A stretch of 64,000 bases of DNA from Helianthus annuus. Its lineage: Eukaryota; Streptophyta; Magnoliopsida; Asterales; Asteraceae. The stretch spans positions 146,980,931-147,044,930 of the forward strand of contig NC_035449.2 of the NCBI RefSeq assembly GCF_002127325.2. The letters run 5' to 3'. Shown here piece by piece: positions 34,582 to 46,185 of this stretch (within the stretch, counting starts at the first letter, position 1; each line of letters starts with the position of its first letter). The position numbers and the translations under genes were made by a program. Under the pieces are notes generated by a model. The model was not told where the DNA came from, made no database searches, and saw nothing but the letters and a program-made list of their open reading frames with translations.

Positions 34582-34751
34582 TTAGTAGCGACGCTCCCTC
34601 TCGTCGTACTTCCAGGAGATTTGTTCCCCCATTTCCCGGATCCTATTCCCTGTTCCTATCTGTTCTTCACCAAACTGTCGAAGTTCGGTTAAGTTTTCGT
34701 TGCTCATTGGCGGATTGGGGATAGGTTCTGGATCAAACTGTGGGAGGAAGG
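34582..34751 (-). pseudogene. Element A: second upstream frame, 3' part cut off by B
   Basis: In the frame of the 44063-43470 frame, crossing B's 5-bp duplication, the minus strand stays open for about 56 more codons from 34751 and ends at TAA 34584-34582. It is rich in P, E, N and Q. It was the natural C-terminus of that frame before B inserted. Confidence 0.7.
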
Positions 34752-35214
34752 AATAATGTCACACCCCCAAAATCCCACACGCGGAGTACCACCGCTTGGA
34801 GGCGTGACATGACCAGGACCAAGCCACCAATCATATAGAACATTGTATAAAGTAAAAGTAATTGCAGTATAATTCAGAACAAATCCATATGAAAGGTGTT
34901 TCCAAAACATAAGCCAGTTATCAATGTTTAGCGGAAGCGTATATATAAAAATATCCAATGTAAAAGTGTATCAAGTATCATATGGGTTCCATATGATGTT
35001 CACGATCCAAGTCCACAACGACCGCGCCTCCAGTGCAAGCTCCCAGTACCTAACGATCTGCGAGGCATGTAAAGGAAAGGATCAACAAAATAGTTGAGCG
35101 AGTTCACAGTACGTAAATGCGTAATAGTAAGTAACGGGTGGCTCTACCGGGCCAATAGTAAGTTATACAGGTGGGGGCTTCCCATGTTAAGTGACCACTA
35201 GACTATTCGTATTA

Positions 35215-35480
35215 TGACCACGTAGGTGTTATCCCAACCTACGGAAGAAGTAAGTAATGCGTACACGTATGTCTTACGTGCGTATCCTTTGTATCGAGGA
35301 TAGTAATTTGCATATGACCACGTAGGGGTTATCCCAACCTACGGAAGAAGTAAGTAATGCGTACACGTATGTCTTACGTGCGTATCCTTTGTATCGAGGA
35401 TAGTAATTGGCATCTGACCACGTAGGTGTTATCCCAACCTACGGAACCACGTAGGTGTTTTCCAACCTACGGAACCGTCC
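35215..35480. repeat. 100-bp tandem repeat in the B LTR (copy at 41710-41975)
   Basis: Units starting TGACCACGTAGG at 35215, 35315 and 35415 repeat with an exact 100-bp period. Two are full and the third is partial, followed by another short ACCACGTAGG copy. Within each unit CGTAGGT and ACCTACG are inverted. Confidence 0.92.
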
Positions 35481-36600
35481 TGACATCCGAGGACTATGAT
35501 AGGTGATAGTCTAGGAAAAGCGTAGTGTATGTACGTTATTAGTTTATCATCAAGCCTTTAACCCATTCCCACAACCCGGGAATCCCATGCCTTAGTAAGA
35601 GTGTGAACTCACCTTGGTTTGCTCGGTATGCTAGGTTATGTACTCACAAGTAATTAATCACGTCCTATTGTATGCATGTATAACAAATCAGTTCATGTTC
35701 ACAATGATTCGCATGCAATATAATGTTCACGTAACAGTCAGTTTGTACATCGGCGCAACACGTACCATTTCCTAGTTACTCATCAGCTAGTGCACACAAT
35801 TACAAATGTAAACATTCATCATCAAGCATGGCATGTCAAATAGTTCATGTATACATTCCATCCTTCGAAGGATGTTTATAATTGCCACTATCCTTCGATC
35901 CACTGTTAACTTTCGACACATCAGTAATCTTTCGACACTTACAAGTTTTCACAGTTATCTTTCGGACTAGTTGGTATGTTTCGTACCATCAGTCATCTTT
36001 CGACCTAAGGTATCTTTCGGTCAACTTAATTATGTTTCGGTCATATCTATCCTTCGGTCAATGCTATGTTTCGACTACCAGCATCTTTCGACACTACCTA
36101 TGTTTCGACAAACAGTATCTTTCGATCAATCAACAGTTACGTTTTCACAATCAGTTACGTTTTCACAGGAACAGCAACCCTAATCATCTGTACAGCCGTC
36201 ATCATCATTACCAAATCATCAGAATCATTTAGCACATCTAATCATAACGCAATCATCCAGAAATCATTGTCTAGCATGAACCTAGTTTAAACGTATCACG
36301 AAACCGGTTAACGCACATTAACACATCATCAAACCCTATGTGAAATCTATATCGATATTCAATCGTATCCAAAATCATGATATTCAGGCATGTATCAGTT
36401 CAGGTTACATCAACAATCAAGAACACACTACACGTGAACACATACGCATATAAACGAACGATCGAATCAAATAGATTTTACTAACCGAAATGAGGGTTTG
36501 GTCGCAAGGGTCTCCTGTGGTTACTAGCTTGCCGTCACAGTTTGGAGAGCTCTAGGGTTGGGAATATGATAGAAAATGACAGCCGGTACATGTTGATACG

Positions 36601-36608
36601 TATTTATA
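36601..36608 (-). promoter_or_regulatory. Element B LTR TATA box (copy at 43096-43103)
   Basis: Minus strand TATAAATACG, about 370 bp into the LTR, with a GGGCTTGGCCC word upstream. Position suits the LTR promoter. Confidence 0.55.
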
Positions 36609-36979
36609 CGTATTACAGAAATGGGCCAAGCCCATCTGAAAGACTGGGCCGAAGGATCTGGGTTCCAGTCGAAGGATATGGTCTTGGTTCGAAGGATATG
36701 TTTCGAGATCCTTCGAACCGGCAGTTGATCCTTCGAATCGAAGGATATCTTTCGGGGTCCTTCGATTGGCATAACATGTTTCGATCTAAACTAAGTGTTT
36801 TAATAATATTCCAATAATAACTTTAATACCACAGCAAGTAATCACATATGTGCAACACGACAATTCATTTCATCAAAACACAACGTGTACAATTACAAGT
36901 CCATAATCCAAACAACTAAACAGTCAAAGTCAACGCGCATTTAATGCGAAAGTGAAAGTCAGAAACTCGAGTTGTCACA

Positions 36980-37118
36980 TTATCCCCAACTAATTGGAAA
37001 TTTCGTCCCGAAATTTGGTATGCGTTTACTGAGGAAGCTAGGTGAGTCGTATCGTTGACTGGTTTTTCCTGGGGTGTCACATCCTCCCCCCGTTGATCTG
37101 GAATTTCGTCCCGAAATT
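36980..37118 (-). promoter_or_regulatory. Duplicated stem-loop plus purine-tract module of B
   Basis: Two copies of AATTTCGGGACGAAATT (36999-37015 and 37102-37118 on the minus strand) are each followed by a purine-rich tract and a TGTGACA word. Only the copy next to 36979 is at the LTR border. Confidence 0.75.
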
Positions 37119-39479
37119 CCGAAGTAGTAGCTTCAGCCTCAGTAGTGGTTGCATTGGTTTCATATAACTGGGGGTACTTTTCTGTCATCCTGTCTTCGCG
37201 TTCCCAGGTGTACCCTGGGCCACGTTTGGAGTTCCAACGAACTCGAACAAGAGGGATTCTCTTGTGGTTGAGGACCTTAACATCCCGGTCCGTGATTTCA
37301 ACTGGTTCCTCGACGAACTGCAACCGCTCGTCGATAGTGAGTTCCTTAAAAGGAACTATAAGGGTCTCATCTGATAGGCATTTCTTCAGATTCGACACGT
37401 GAAATACATTGTGAACTGCACCGAGTTCAGGAGGTAGGTTTAATCTGTAGGCTACTGGGCCTATTCTTTCAGTGATTTCGAACGGTCCAACATACCGTGG
37501 ATTAAGTTTACCCCGTTTGCCAAATCGTACTACACCCTTCCAGGGTGAAACTTTGAGTAGCACTCGATCCCCAACTTGGAATTCGGGCGGTTTCCTGCGT
37601 TTATCAGCATAGGCTTTCTGGCGATCACGTGCTGTCGCCATGTGTTGTCGTATGATTGAAATCTTTTCTGTGGCGTCCACAACAATATCTGGACCCGTAA
37701 TTTGACTATCTCCCACCTCTGCCCAACAGAGAGGTGACCGGCATTTACGTCCGTACAATGCCTCAAATGGAGCGGCTTGAATGCTGGTGTGGTAACTGTT
37801 ATTGTATGAGAACTCCACCAAAGGGAGGTGCTTTTCCCAGCCGTTGCCGAAATCGATAACACACGCCCTAAGCATGTCTTCAAGGGTTTGAATCGTTCGC
37901 TCAGACTGCCCATCCGTCTGAGGGTGATAGGTTGTGCTCATGTCTAGCCGTGAGCCAAAAGATTTATGCATCGCTTGCCATAGTTCCGACGTGAATCGTA
38001 CGTCGCGATCCGAAATAATGGATGTGGGCACTTCGTGCCTCGAACAATTTCTTTAAGGTAAATGTCTGCGAGAGTGGAGAACTTGTCCGCTTCCTTAATC
38101 GACAGGGAGTGTGCAGACTTGGTGAGCCGATCAACTATGACCCATAGTGTCATTCCCACTCTGGGATCTAGGTAGGCCAGTGACAAAATCCATGGAAATT
38201 TGCTCCCGTTTCCATTGTGGTATCTTGGGCTGCTGAAGTAGACCTGATGGTTTCTGGTACTCGGTTTTAACCCTTGCACAAGTTAAACACTTGCCGTCGT
38301 GAGTTGCGATAAGAGCTTTCATGTTTTGGCCACCAATAAGTTGTACTGATGTCGTGGTGCATTTTATCTGATCCTGGATGTACCGAATAGCGAGACTTGT
38401 AAGCTTCATCCATTACAAGTTCGCGTAAACCGCCATGAAGTGGGACCCAAATACGGCCCGTTACATGGTAGGCGCTGTCTTCTTTTTGTTCCGTGCATTG
38501 CCTTGAGCCGCGTAGGGCTTCAGCTTTGACGTTTTCGGGTTTCAATGCTTCTACCCGAGCATTACGTATCTGTGCTGGCAGGCTAGGCTGGATCGTAAGC
38601 AGTAGCGCTCGCACGCGCTGAGGTAGAGTGTCCTTCCGACTGAGGGCGTCTGCCCCAACATTGACCTTGTCTGGATGGTACCTGATGGCGCATTCGTAGT
38701 CGCTAAGTAATTCAACCCATCTTCGTTGACGCATGTTCAAATCCTTCTGCTTAAGGATATGCTCGAGACTCCTGTGATCGGTGTAAATCGTGCACTTGGT
38801 ACCGTACAGGTAGTGTCGCCATATCTTAAACGCGAAAACAACAGCTCCCAGCTCTAAATCGTGCGTCGTATAGTTCCGTTCATGAACCTTGAGTTGCCGA
38901 GAAGCGTAGGCTATCACTTTATCACGTTGCATCAACACACATCCAAGACCCTGGATGGATGCATCACAGTATACCACGAAGTCATCTGTGCCCTCTGGCA
39001 ATGAGAGAATAGGTGCGCTGCAGAGCCTATCCTTTAAGTACTGAAAAGCGGTTTCCTGAGAATCTCCCCAACGGTAGGTGACACCTTCCTGTGTCAGCAT
39101 TGTAAGCGGCTGCGCGATCTTGAAGAAGTCTTTGATAAATCACCTGTAGTAACCCGCCAAACCCAAGAATTGGCGTATCTCTGTTGGTGTACGCGGTGCT
39201 GGTCTGTTCCTGATCGAATCTATCTTGGATGGATCGACATGGATCGCATCCCTGTTCACTACATGGCCTAAGGAGTGGACTTCACGTATCCAGAAGTCGC
39301 ATTTAGAAAACTTGGCGTACGTTTGCTCCTTCCGAAAAGTTCCAAGATAAGACGTAAGTGTTGCTCATGTTCTTCCTGACTCTTGGAGTAGATCAGAATG
39401 TCGTTGATGGAGACAAGGACAATTTGTCCAGGTAGGGTTTGCACACCCTGTTCATAAGGTCCATAAATACGGCAGGTGC
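37119..39479 (-). pseudogene. Element B pol remnant: C-terminal RT to chromodomain
   Basis: Pol begins abruptly at 39479, in the middle of RT (APAVFMDL), after the filler. Single-base losses follow near the YIDD region, where FIDD is out of frame, and again about 60 bases later. RNase H is open at 39100-38267 ([23 protein letters not shown]). Integrase is split: the zinc region and the core start are in frames 38409-37944, and the rest is in one long frame (38031 downward), with [31 protein letters not shown] and a chromodomain end [16 protein letters not shown]. That last frame runs past the LTR border to 36916. No functional RT can be made. Confidence 0.88.
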
Positions 39480-39625
39480 GCTCAATAATATCAAACCATT
39501 CATCATATCAAACATGAAGTATAGCAGTTAAAATAATTCATAAAACCCAACATGATTAATGTTCAAACCAAACTTTGTTTGAGTAGCGTAAACATAATAA
39601 TAAAAATCCAAGACAAGTTATGAGT
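39480..39625 (-). other. 146-bp filler replacing protease and N-terminal RT in B
   Basis: AT-rich non-coding sequence between the gag stop and the RT remnant. The same filler, with the same length and junctions, is in C at 52436-52581. Confidence 0.85.
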
Positions 39626-40929
39626 TCAATTAGCGTTCATTGCGTCTCCTCCTCCTAACATGAAAACTCGACCTCTTGCCTCGTTGCCATTGTTATTGTT
39701 GTTTCCCCCGTTGTTGTTGTTATTGTTCCCGTTGCCCTGATTGTTGTTGTTGTTGTTCTGGTTCCTGTTTAGCTGCGGGCAGTGTCTCTTGATGTGACCT
39801 TCAGCACCACAATTATAGCACCCCTTGTTGCCCTGTTGCTGATTCTGCTGAGCGTGTGGCTGCTGCTGACCCTGGTTCTGGTTCGCAGGACGAGGGCTCC
39901 TGCAGTCTTTGGCCTCATGACCCATCTTGAGGCATCTTTGACAACGACCTCTGTTACACTGGCCGCTGTGGTGCCTGTTGCAGTTGTTACATTTCGGAAG
40001 ATTTCCCCGATATCCTCCCTGTTTGTGACTACCCGAAGAGTGCTGACTGGGGCTTTGATAACCTTCAGTCTTTCGTTGCTGAGCCTGGGACTGGACTGAC
40101 GCTGATGCTTTACTTGAATCCCCCTCCCATTTTCGCTTATTGTCACTGGGAGTAGCAGTAGTAGCAGACGTAGTAGCAGTAGCAGTAGCGCTGATGCGCT
40201 TAGGCAGGCGATTCTGATCCACGGCCTGATCTGTGATGCGATGAGCGAGACGCTGGATCTCCTGGATGTTGTCGAGGTTAGCTGAGGTAACATGGCTCTG
40301 AATTTCTGGAGCCAAACCTTTGAGATACAACTCGATACGCTTGTATGGAGGGTCCACCATAGTTGGACACAGCACGGCCAGCTCATTTGACCGTTTAGTA
40401 TACGCTTCAATCTCTGATCCAACCATTTTCAGATTATACAGCTCGTCTTCCAACTTGTGAATATCTTCACGTGTACAATACTCTCTCTTGATAAGTTCTT
40501 TGAATTCGTTCCAGGGTGTGGCGTTAGCAGCTGCCAACCCGAATATCTGCACTTGCGCGTTCCACCAAGTTAACGCGATTCCCTCTAGGGTACCGGTAGC
40601 GTATTTCACCCTGCGTTCCTCAGGGCATTCACACATTTCGAATACTGATTCTAGCTTCTCGAACCAGTGAAGGAGTCCAACTGCTCCTTCTGTGCCGCTA
40701 AACGTGCTGGGACGGCATTCCATAAAGTTCTTGAATGTGCAGGCAGGTTGTTGCTGAGCGGGTTGACCTATTGTGTACGAATAGGGCAAAGTTAAATACG
40801 AGAATTAATGTAGGATCTAAAGATCCTAGTGCCTATACTGCAGGGTATACTACCTGCTTGGGCGGCTGCAACTGCCGCAGCAACGAGAGCCTCTAGCTGG
40901 GCTTGAGTCATGGTAATTCGTGCGGCCAT
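39626..40929 (-). CDS. Element B gag (two exons)
   Basis: Translation from ATG 40929-40927 gives 25 codons (MAARITMTQAQLEAL and an alanine-rich run), then an 86-bp intron-like gap (40853-40768, GT...AG). The main exon 40767-39626 follows, for about 405 residues in total. Splicing restores a smooth AQAGQPAQQQ junction. The core has CTFKNFMECRPSTFSGTEGA, WWNAQVQIFG and YCTREDIHKLEDEL. The zinc knuckles are CQRCLKMGHEAKDC and CYNCGAEGHIKRHC. A Q- and N-rich tail follows. An unspliced reading would start inside the gap. The frame is undamaged although pol is dead, which suggests gag is still useful to the element. Confidence 0.85.
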
Positions 40930-41235
40930 TGATCTTCACATCAAAGGCAACATAAGTGAGAAAAGTTCGCGAATAGTGCGATGACAGAAGAGTGTAAGCA
41001 CGTAAGTATTCTCAGGCAATAACAAGTTGTGAGCAAGTAATGTAAGCATACTACAAGCAAAGTTCTATGCAAATTCTAGCAAGTAGGTAACAAACATAAA
41101 CCTTATTACCTAGGATGTCGAGTCTTGCACGTGGAGCGAAGCGTCGTTGTGGATCGTTGAGAGCACTGTTCTGGTTATAGTCTGGTTTTAATAAAAACGT
41201 TTTTCCATATTAAAACCAAGTTCTCTATAACCAAT

Positions 41236-41248
41236 GGCTCTGATACCA
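41236..41248 (-). promoter_or_regulatory. Element B primer-binding site
   Basis: TGGTATCAGAGCC on the minus strand, three bases from the LTR end at 41252; complement of initiator Met tRNA. Confidence 0.9.
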
Positions 41249-41251
41249 ATC

Positions 41252-43474
41252 TGTCACACCCCCAAAATCCCACACGCGGAGTACCACCGCTTGGAGGCGT
41301 GACATGACCAGGACCAAGCCACCAATCATATAGAACATTGTATAAAGTAAAAGTAATTGCAGTATAATTCAGAACAAATCCATATGAAAGGTGTTTCCAA
41401 AACATAAGCCAGTTATCAATGTTTAGCGGAAGCGTATATATAAAAATATCCAATGTAAAAGTGTATCAAGTATCATATGGGTTCCATATGATGTTCACGA
41501 TCCAAGTCCACAACGACCGCGCCTCCAGTGCAAGCTCCCAGTACCTAACGATCTGCGAGGCATGTAAAGGAAAGGATCAACAAAATAGTTGAGCGAGTTC
41601 ACAGTACGTAAATGCGTAATAGTAAGTAACGGGTGGCTCTACCGGGCCAATAGTAAGTTATACAGGTGGGGGCTTCCCATGTTAAGTGACCACTAGACTA
41701 TTCGTATTATGACCACGTAGGTGTTATCCCAACCTACGGAAGAAGTAAGTAATGCGTACACGTATGTCTTACGTGCGTATCCTTTGTATCGAGGATAGTA
41801 ATTTGCATATGACCACGTAGGGGTTATCCCAACCTACGGAAGAAGTAAGTAATGCGTACACGTATGTCTTACGTGCGTATCCTTTGTATCGAGGATAGTA
41901 ATTGGCATCTGACCACGTAGGTGTTATCCCAACCTACGGAACCACGTAGGTGTTTTCCAACCTACGGAACCGTCCTGACATCCGAGGACTATGATAGGTG
42001 ATAGTCTAGGAAAAGCGTAGTGTATGTACGTTATTAGTTTATCATCAAGCCTTTAACCCATTCCCACAACCCGGGAATCCCATGCCTTAGTAAGAGTGTG
42101 AACTCACCTTGGTTTGCTCGGTATGCTAGGTTATGTACTCACAAGTAATTAATCACGTCCTATTGTATGCATGTATAACAAATCAGTTCATGTTCACAAT
42201 GATTCGCATGCAATATAATGTTCACGTAACAGTCAGTTTGTACATCGGCGCAACACGTACCATTTCCTAGTTACTCATCAGCTAGTGCACACAATTACAA
42301 ATGTAAACATTCATCATCAAGCATGGCATGTCAAATAGTTCATGTATACATTCCATCCTTCGAAGGATGTTTATAATTGCCACTATCCTTCGATCCACTG
42401 TTAACTTTCGACACATCAGTAATCTTTCGACACTTACAAGTTTTCACAGTTATCTTTCGGACTAGTTGGTATGTTTCGTACCATCAGTCATCTTTCGACC
42501 TAAGGTATCTTTCGGTCAACTTAATTATGTTTCGGTCATATCTATCCTTCGGTCAATGCTATGTTTCGACTACCAGCATCTTTCGACACTACCTATGTTT
42601 CGACAAACAGTATCTTTCGATCAATCAACAGTTACGTTTTCACAATCAGTTACGTTTTCACAGGAACAGCAACCCTAATCATCTGTACAGCCGTCATCAT
42701 CATTACCAAATCATCAGAATCATTTAGCACATCTAATCATAACGCAATCATCCAGAAATCATTGTCTAGCATGAACCTAGTTTAAACGTATCACGAAACC
42801 GGTTAACGCACATTAACACATCATCAAACCCTATGTGAAATCTATATCGATATTCAATCGTATCCAAAATCATGATATTCAGGCATGTATCAGTTCAGGT
42901 TACATCAACAATCAAGAACACACTACACGTGAACACATACGCATATAAACGAACGATCGAATCAAATAGATTTTACTAACCGAAATGAGGGTTTGGTCGC
43001 AAGGGTCTCCTGTGGTTACTAGCTTGCCGTCACAGTTTGGAGAGCTCTAGGGTTGGGAATATGATAGAAAATGACAGCCGGTACATGTTGATACGTATTT
43101 ATACGTATTACAGAAATGGGCCAAGCCCATCTGAAAGACTGGGCCGAAGGATCTGGGTTCCAGTCGAAGGATATGGTCTTGGTTCGAAGGATATGTTTCG
43201 AGATCCTTCGAACCGGCAGTTGATCCTTCGAATCGAAGGATATCTTTCGGGGTCCTTCGATTGGCATAACATGTTTCGATCTAAACTAAGTGTTTTAATA
43301 ATATTCCAATAATAACTTTAATACCACAGCAAGTAATCACATATGTGCAACACGACAATTCATTTCATCAAAACACAACGTGTACAATTACAAGTCCATA
43401 ATCCAAACAACTAAACAGTCAAAGTCAACGCGCATTTAATGCGAAAGTGAAAGTCAGAAACTCGAGTTGTCACA
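41252..43474 (-). repeat. Element B 5' LTR
   Basis: Same length and, by eye, same sequence as 34757-36979 (offset 6495). Followed on its right by the target duplication AATAA. Confidence 0.93.
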
Positions 43475-44063
43475 AATAAGGACTGTTAATCATATTTTGG
43501 AATTGCCAGTCATTTGTCCACCATTCTTCCATTTGGCCTAAAGGTCGTGTGTGGATTAGTGGTTCTGGAATAGTTGGTTCAAAGTTCATTGGGAGTTGGG
43601 CTATGGCAGGGTAAGAGTAGAGATTGTTGTTGACAGGTTCTATGATATCACAATTTGACAGTAGACGGTCTATTTCGTCTTGAAATGTGATCTCCTCAGG
43701 TTGTTTAGAGCTTTCTCCGGTCTCAATTCCCTTTTGCTTAATATCTTCCCTTATTTCTATCTCTGCTGGTTTGGAACTCTCTCCGGTTTCTATTTCTTTC
43801 CCTTTGCTCACAGGGTTTTCTATTTTAGGGAGTTTCCTAGTGGCTGGCTTTCTCCTGCGCACTTTCCTCCATCCTACATATCTTCTTTTCTTTTTAGGTT
43901 TTGCTTTTTCCAGCGGTGGAACTTGGAATTCCAGAGGTTCCTCTATGTCAGCAACATATCCAGTAAAGTCGTGGGAGACTTCAATTGGTACTGGGTAGAG
44001 GTTGAGATTCTGAAATGCTTCCGATATCTCATTCATGCTGGATAGCATATATGCAAAATGCAC
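43470..44063 (-). pseudogene. Element A: second extra frame upstream of gag, truncated by B
   Basis: The frame has about 198 codons (a likely start is the methionine at 44036) and ends at a TGA supplied by B's LTR end. It is acidic and proline-rich, with a basic block KAKPKKKRRYVGW that could act in nuclear localisation or nucleic-acid binding. An imperfect internal repeat around IETGESSKPAE and IETGESSKQPE follows. The part before the break is rich in W, N and Q (MEEWWTNDWQFQNM). No known family is recognised. Before B arrived it continued about 56 codons further, at 34751-34582. It is in the sense direction, between primer-binding site and gag. Confidence 0.7.
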
Positions 44064-44222
44064 AAAAATGCTAAGTTAAAACTTTGGAACAAGGTTTTAC
44101 AAATAAACATTGCAGTTTTATTGCATACTAATTTGTACAGAGGACAACAGGAAAGAAAACACACTCGGATTTATTTATTTACTGGGTAGGAATTTTTCTA
44201 CTAGACCCGGTTTATTAATAGT

Positions 44223-44546
44223 TTAGAGGTTTGCATTTTCTGCTACGGTAGCTAGCATATAAAGATTTGCCCATTTTTCCTCTAATTGGTCTTCCCAAGG
44301 TGGATTATTGCCTAACTCCTGGATTTCTGAGTTAAACCTCACTTTCTTGGCTTGGGTTTTCTTTTTCTCCTGACCCTTCCTAAGAATTGAATTTCTTTTC
44401 TCTGGGGTAAGAGGATTTTCATAATTTGCCTTACGGACAAAAATCCCTTCTTCCCGATCTGCTGGGTATTTGGAGGAAGAGGTTCCTTTTTCTGTGGGTG
44501 CAGTATCTAATTTGTGGTAGATAGCAGAAAGCTTTTGTTTACCCAT
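44223..44546 (-). CDS. Element A: first extra frame upstream of gag
   Basis: A frame of 107 codons starts MGKQKLSAIYHKLDTAPTEK, close to the primer-binding site. It is charged, with a lysine-rich middle (KGQEKKKTQAKKVRF), and ends ATVAENANL. I do not recognise a family. About 160 bp with stops separate it from the next frame. Similar position and charge suggest that the two may act together or be exons of one product. It is not a standard Tekay component. Confidence 0.55.
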   Translation of the reverse strand: MGKQKLSAIYHKLDTAPTEKGTSSSKYPADREEGIFVRKANYENPLTPEKRNSILRKGQEKKKTQAKKVRFNSEIQELGNNPPWEDQLEEKWANLYMLATVAENANL

Positions 44547-44667
44547 ACTGTAACAATTAATCAATTACTAAAACACATATTCACAATTTAGCAATTAGAA
44601 TCCCTAAGTATCTTTTAATTACTTTAATAGGCTTAAAATAATGAACTTAAATCAGTAAGCTTAAAAC

Positions 44668-44683
44668 AGTGGCTCTGATACCA
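44668..44683 (-). promoter_or_regulatory. Element A primer-binding site
   Basis: TGGTATCAGAGCCACTG on the minus strand, eight bases from the LTR end at 44692. Confidence 0.88.
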
Positions 44684-44691
44684 CCTTTTCC

Positions 44692-46185
44692 GGTCACGGC
44701 CCTCGGCCCGGTTTGACCCGGTCCAGAGCCGCGAGGCAGGAAATCCCGTGGTATTTAATTTAGGCGACAGCGGAAGTCTTTTAATACAGGATCTTTTAAA
44801 TACTCAAATGCCCGTTTAGTTTATTACATAAACTTTTAGGGATAAAACCCTGTAATTTACAATAAGGTGATTTCCCGGGGAAATCTTTATTTCTCAAAAC
44901 ATGTTTTCTTTATTTATTCACATTGAGCCACTTTTCTAAGCTTGTAGTGCTCCACGGCACTTTTCTTTGCTCACAACAGATCACCTGAAACATGTTTGAA
45001 AAAGGTTTTGTCAGCAGGGAAATACTGAGTGAATCATTCAGTTTTACTAAAATGACACGTTGTTATAATTTGCAGTATTAAGAGCGATTACAATGTTTCC
45101 ATATCAAACCAACTACCCACAGTATTTGTCACTCGACCGGATCTGTGACTGTGGTCATATCACTGTTGGGTCCGTTCACCCACAAGTGATGTAAATCACT
45201 ATTTAGGTCCGACTACCTAATAGTGTATATCATGATTTAGGCTCGCTCATCTAAAATGATACAAACAATAGTAATGTGCACAATACCCCACATACTGGCT
45301 GTAAACTTGGTGATTACAAAGACTTAATCCCTGTAATTATAACTTTGGAAAATAATTTGGAGTATTGTAAAACAATTGATAAAAAGAGAATGACTCACAT
45401 TGCAGATTTAACGAGCAGAGTATAAGCTTTACTGATTAGCCTTTTAACCTAATTTAAATAACAATGCACACACAAACGGGGCTAGTAACTAATTCAGCAG
45501 TTACGTCAATTCACGAGATTAAACCCTCACAACGATTAACAAAGTGCAATACTTAACAATTCAGCGGATTCACAACGAATGACAGAGTATAGTTCGAGTT
45601 CGAACAACACTCAAACATTCAAGTCGAAATCACAATGAATAACAAAGTATAAACTCAATTTGAGCGGCACTTAAACAATCGTTGGATAGTTACAATCGAT
45701 CGGACGTTGAATCGTAATAGCGATCGAGTTATTACCCTGATTGCGGCAGCGTTTCGAGTTTAGTGTGTGTTGTGTAGTAATCGAACTATAACTCAGTGAA
45801 TATTGTGAATTTGTACGTCGAACGAACAGAAAACTTCAAGTGCCAACCCCACCTATTTATACTGAAATTTTGTCTTTCTCGCGTGTCGCGACAGGGATAT
45901 ATGTACCTGTCGCGTGGCGCGACGGGTAGCAATTCTAGGGTAGGGTAGGTTCGTGTCTAGATAGCTTGGATGAGTTGACACTGAAACGAAATTTAACTTC
46001 TACAGCAAGAATTTAAGATAATTATCAGCTAGGGTTTACCCCCCCTGAGTTTTAGGGGCCCTGATCCTGATTCTGATTGTTATGAAAATTTTAGGGTTTA
46101 TGCAGAATTGCTTGGGTTTCTTAATTAGGGTTTCCTTAATAGTTAATTACCATACTAAATATTAATTTTAGTGAGAGTTGTTACA
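44692..46185 (-). repeat. Element A 5' LTR
   Basis: 1494 bp, matching 28289-29781 with about 25 differences seen by eye, and followed by the target duplication CTGGG at 46186-46190. Confidence 0.92.

Larger units (their letters stand above)
34757..36979 (-). repeat. Element B 3' LTR
   Basis: Minus-strand start TGTGACAACTCGAG at 36979 and end GGGGGTGTGACA at 34757. It holds a TATA-like box, two fields of CGAAAGAT-type words and a 100-bp tandem repeat. Confidence 0.93.
34757..43474 (-). mobile_element. Element B: pol-deleted Tekay-like element
   Basis: LTRs 34757-36979 and 41252-43474 (both 2223 bp, no difference noticed by eye) enclose 4.3 kb. The 5-bp duplication AATAA lies at 34752-34756 and 43475-43479. 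Order on the minus strand: LTR, primer-binding site, gag with an intron-like interruption, 146-bp filler, RT from its middle, RNase H, integrase, chromodomain, paired stem-loops, LTR. Protease and N-terminal RT are gone, so it cannot move without help. Its identical LTRs say it moved recently. Confidence 0.93.
28289..46185 (-). mobile_element. Element A: Tekay-like gypsy chromovirus (interrupted by B)
   Basis: LTRs at 28289-29781 and 44692-46185 share the same ends (TG and CA apart from one changed base), and the 5-bp duplication CTGGG flanks the whole (28284-28288 and 46186-46190). Without B the element is about 9.2 kb. Order on the minus strand: LTR, primer-binding site, two extra frames, gag, protease, RT, RNase H, integrase, chromodomain, stem-loop, purine tract, LTR. 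About 25 differences between the LTRs are visible by eye, so it is older than B and C. Confidence 0.93.

Noticed and set aside
35215..35480. CRISPR-like regular repeats
   Set aside because: The 100-bp units are contiguous with no unique spacers, and they lie in a plant LTR.
35882..36232. 116-codon frame found twice (also 42377-42727)
   Set aside because: It lies in the LTRs of B and is built from the repeated CGAAAGAT-type words. Its duplication only reflects the LTR pair.
39769..40422. 217-codon minus frame overlapping gag of B
   Set aside because: Shadow of gag in another frame; C has a comparable shadow with unrelated sequence.
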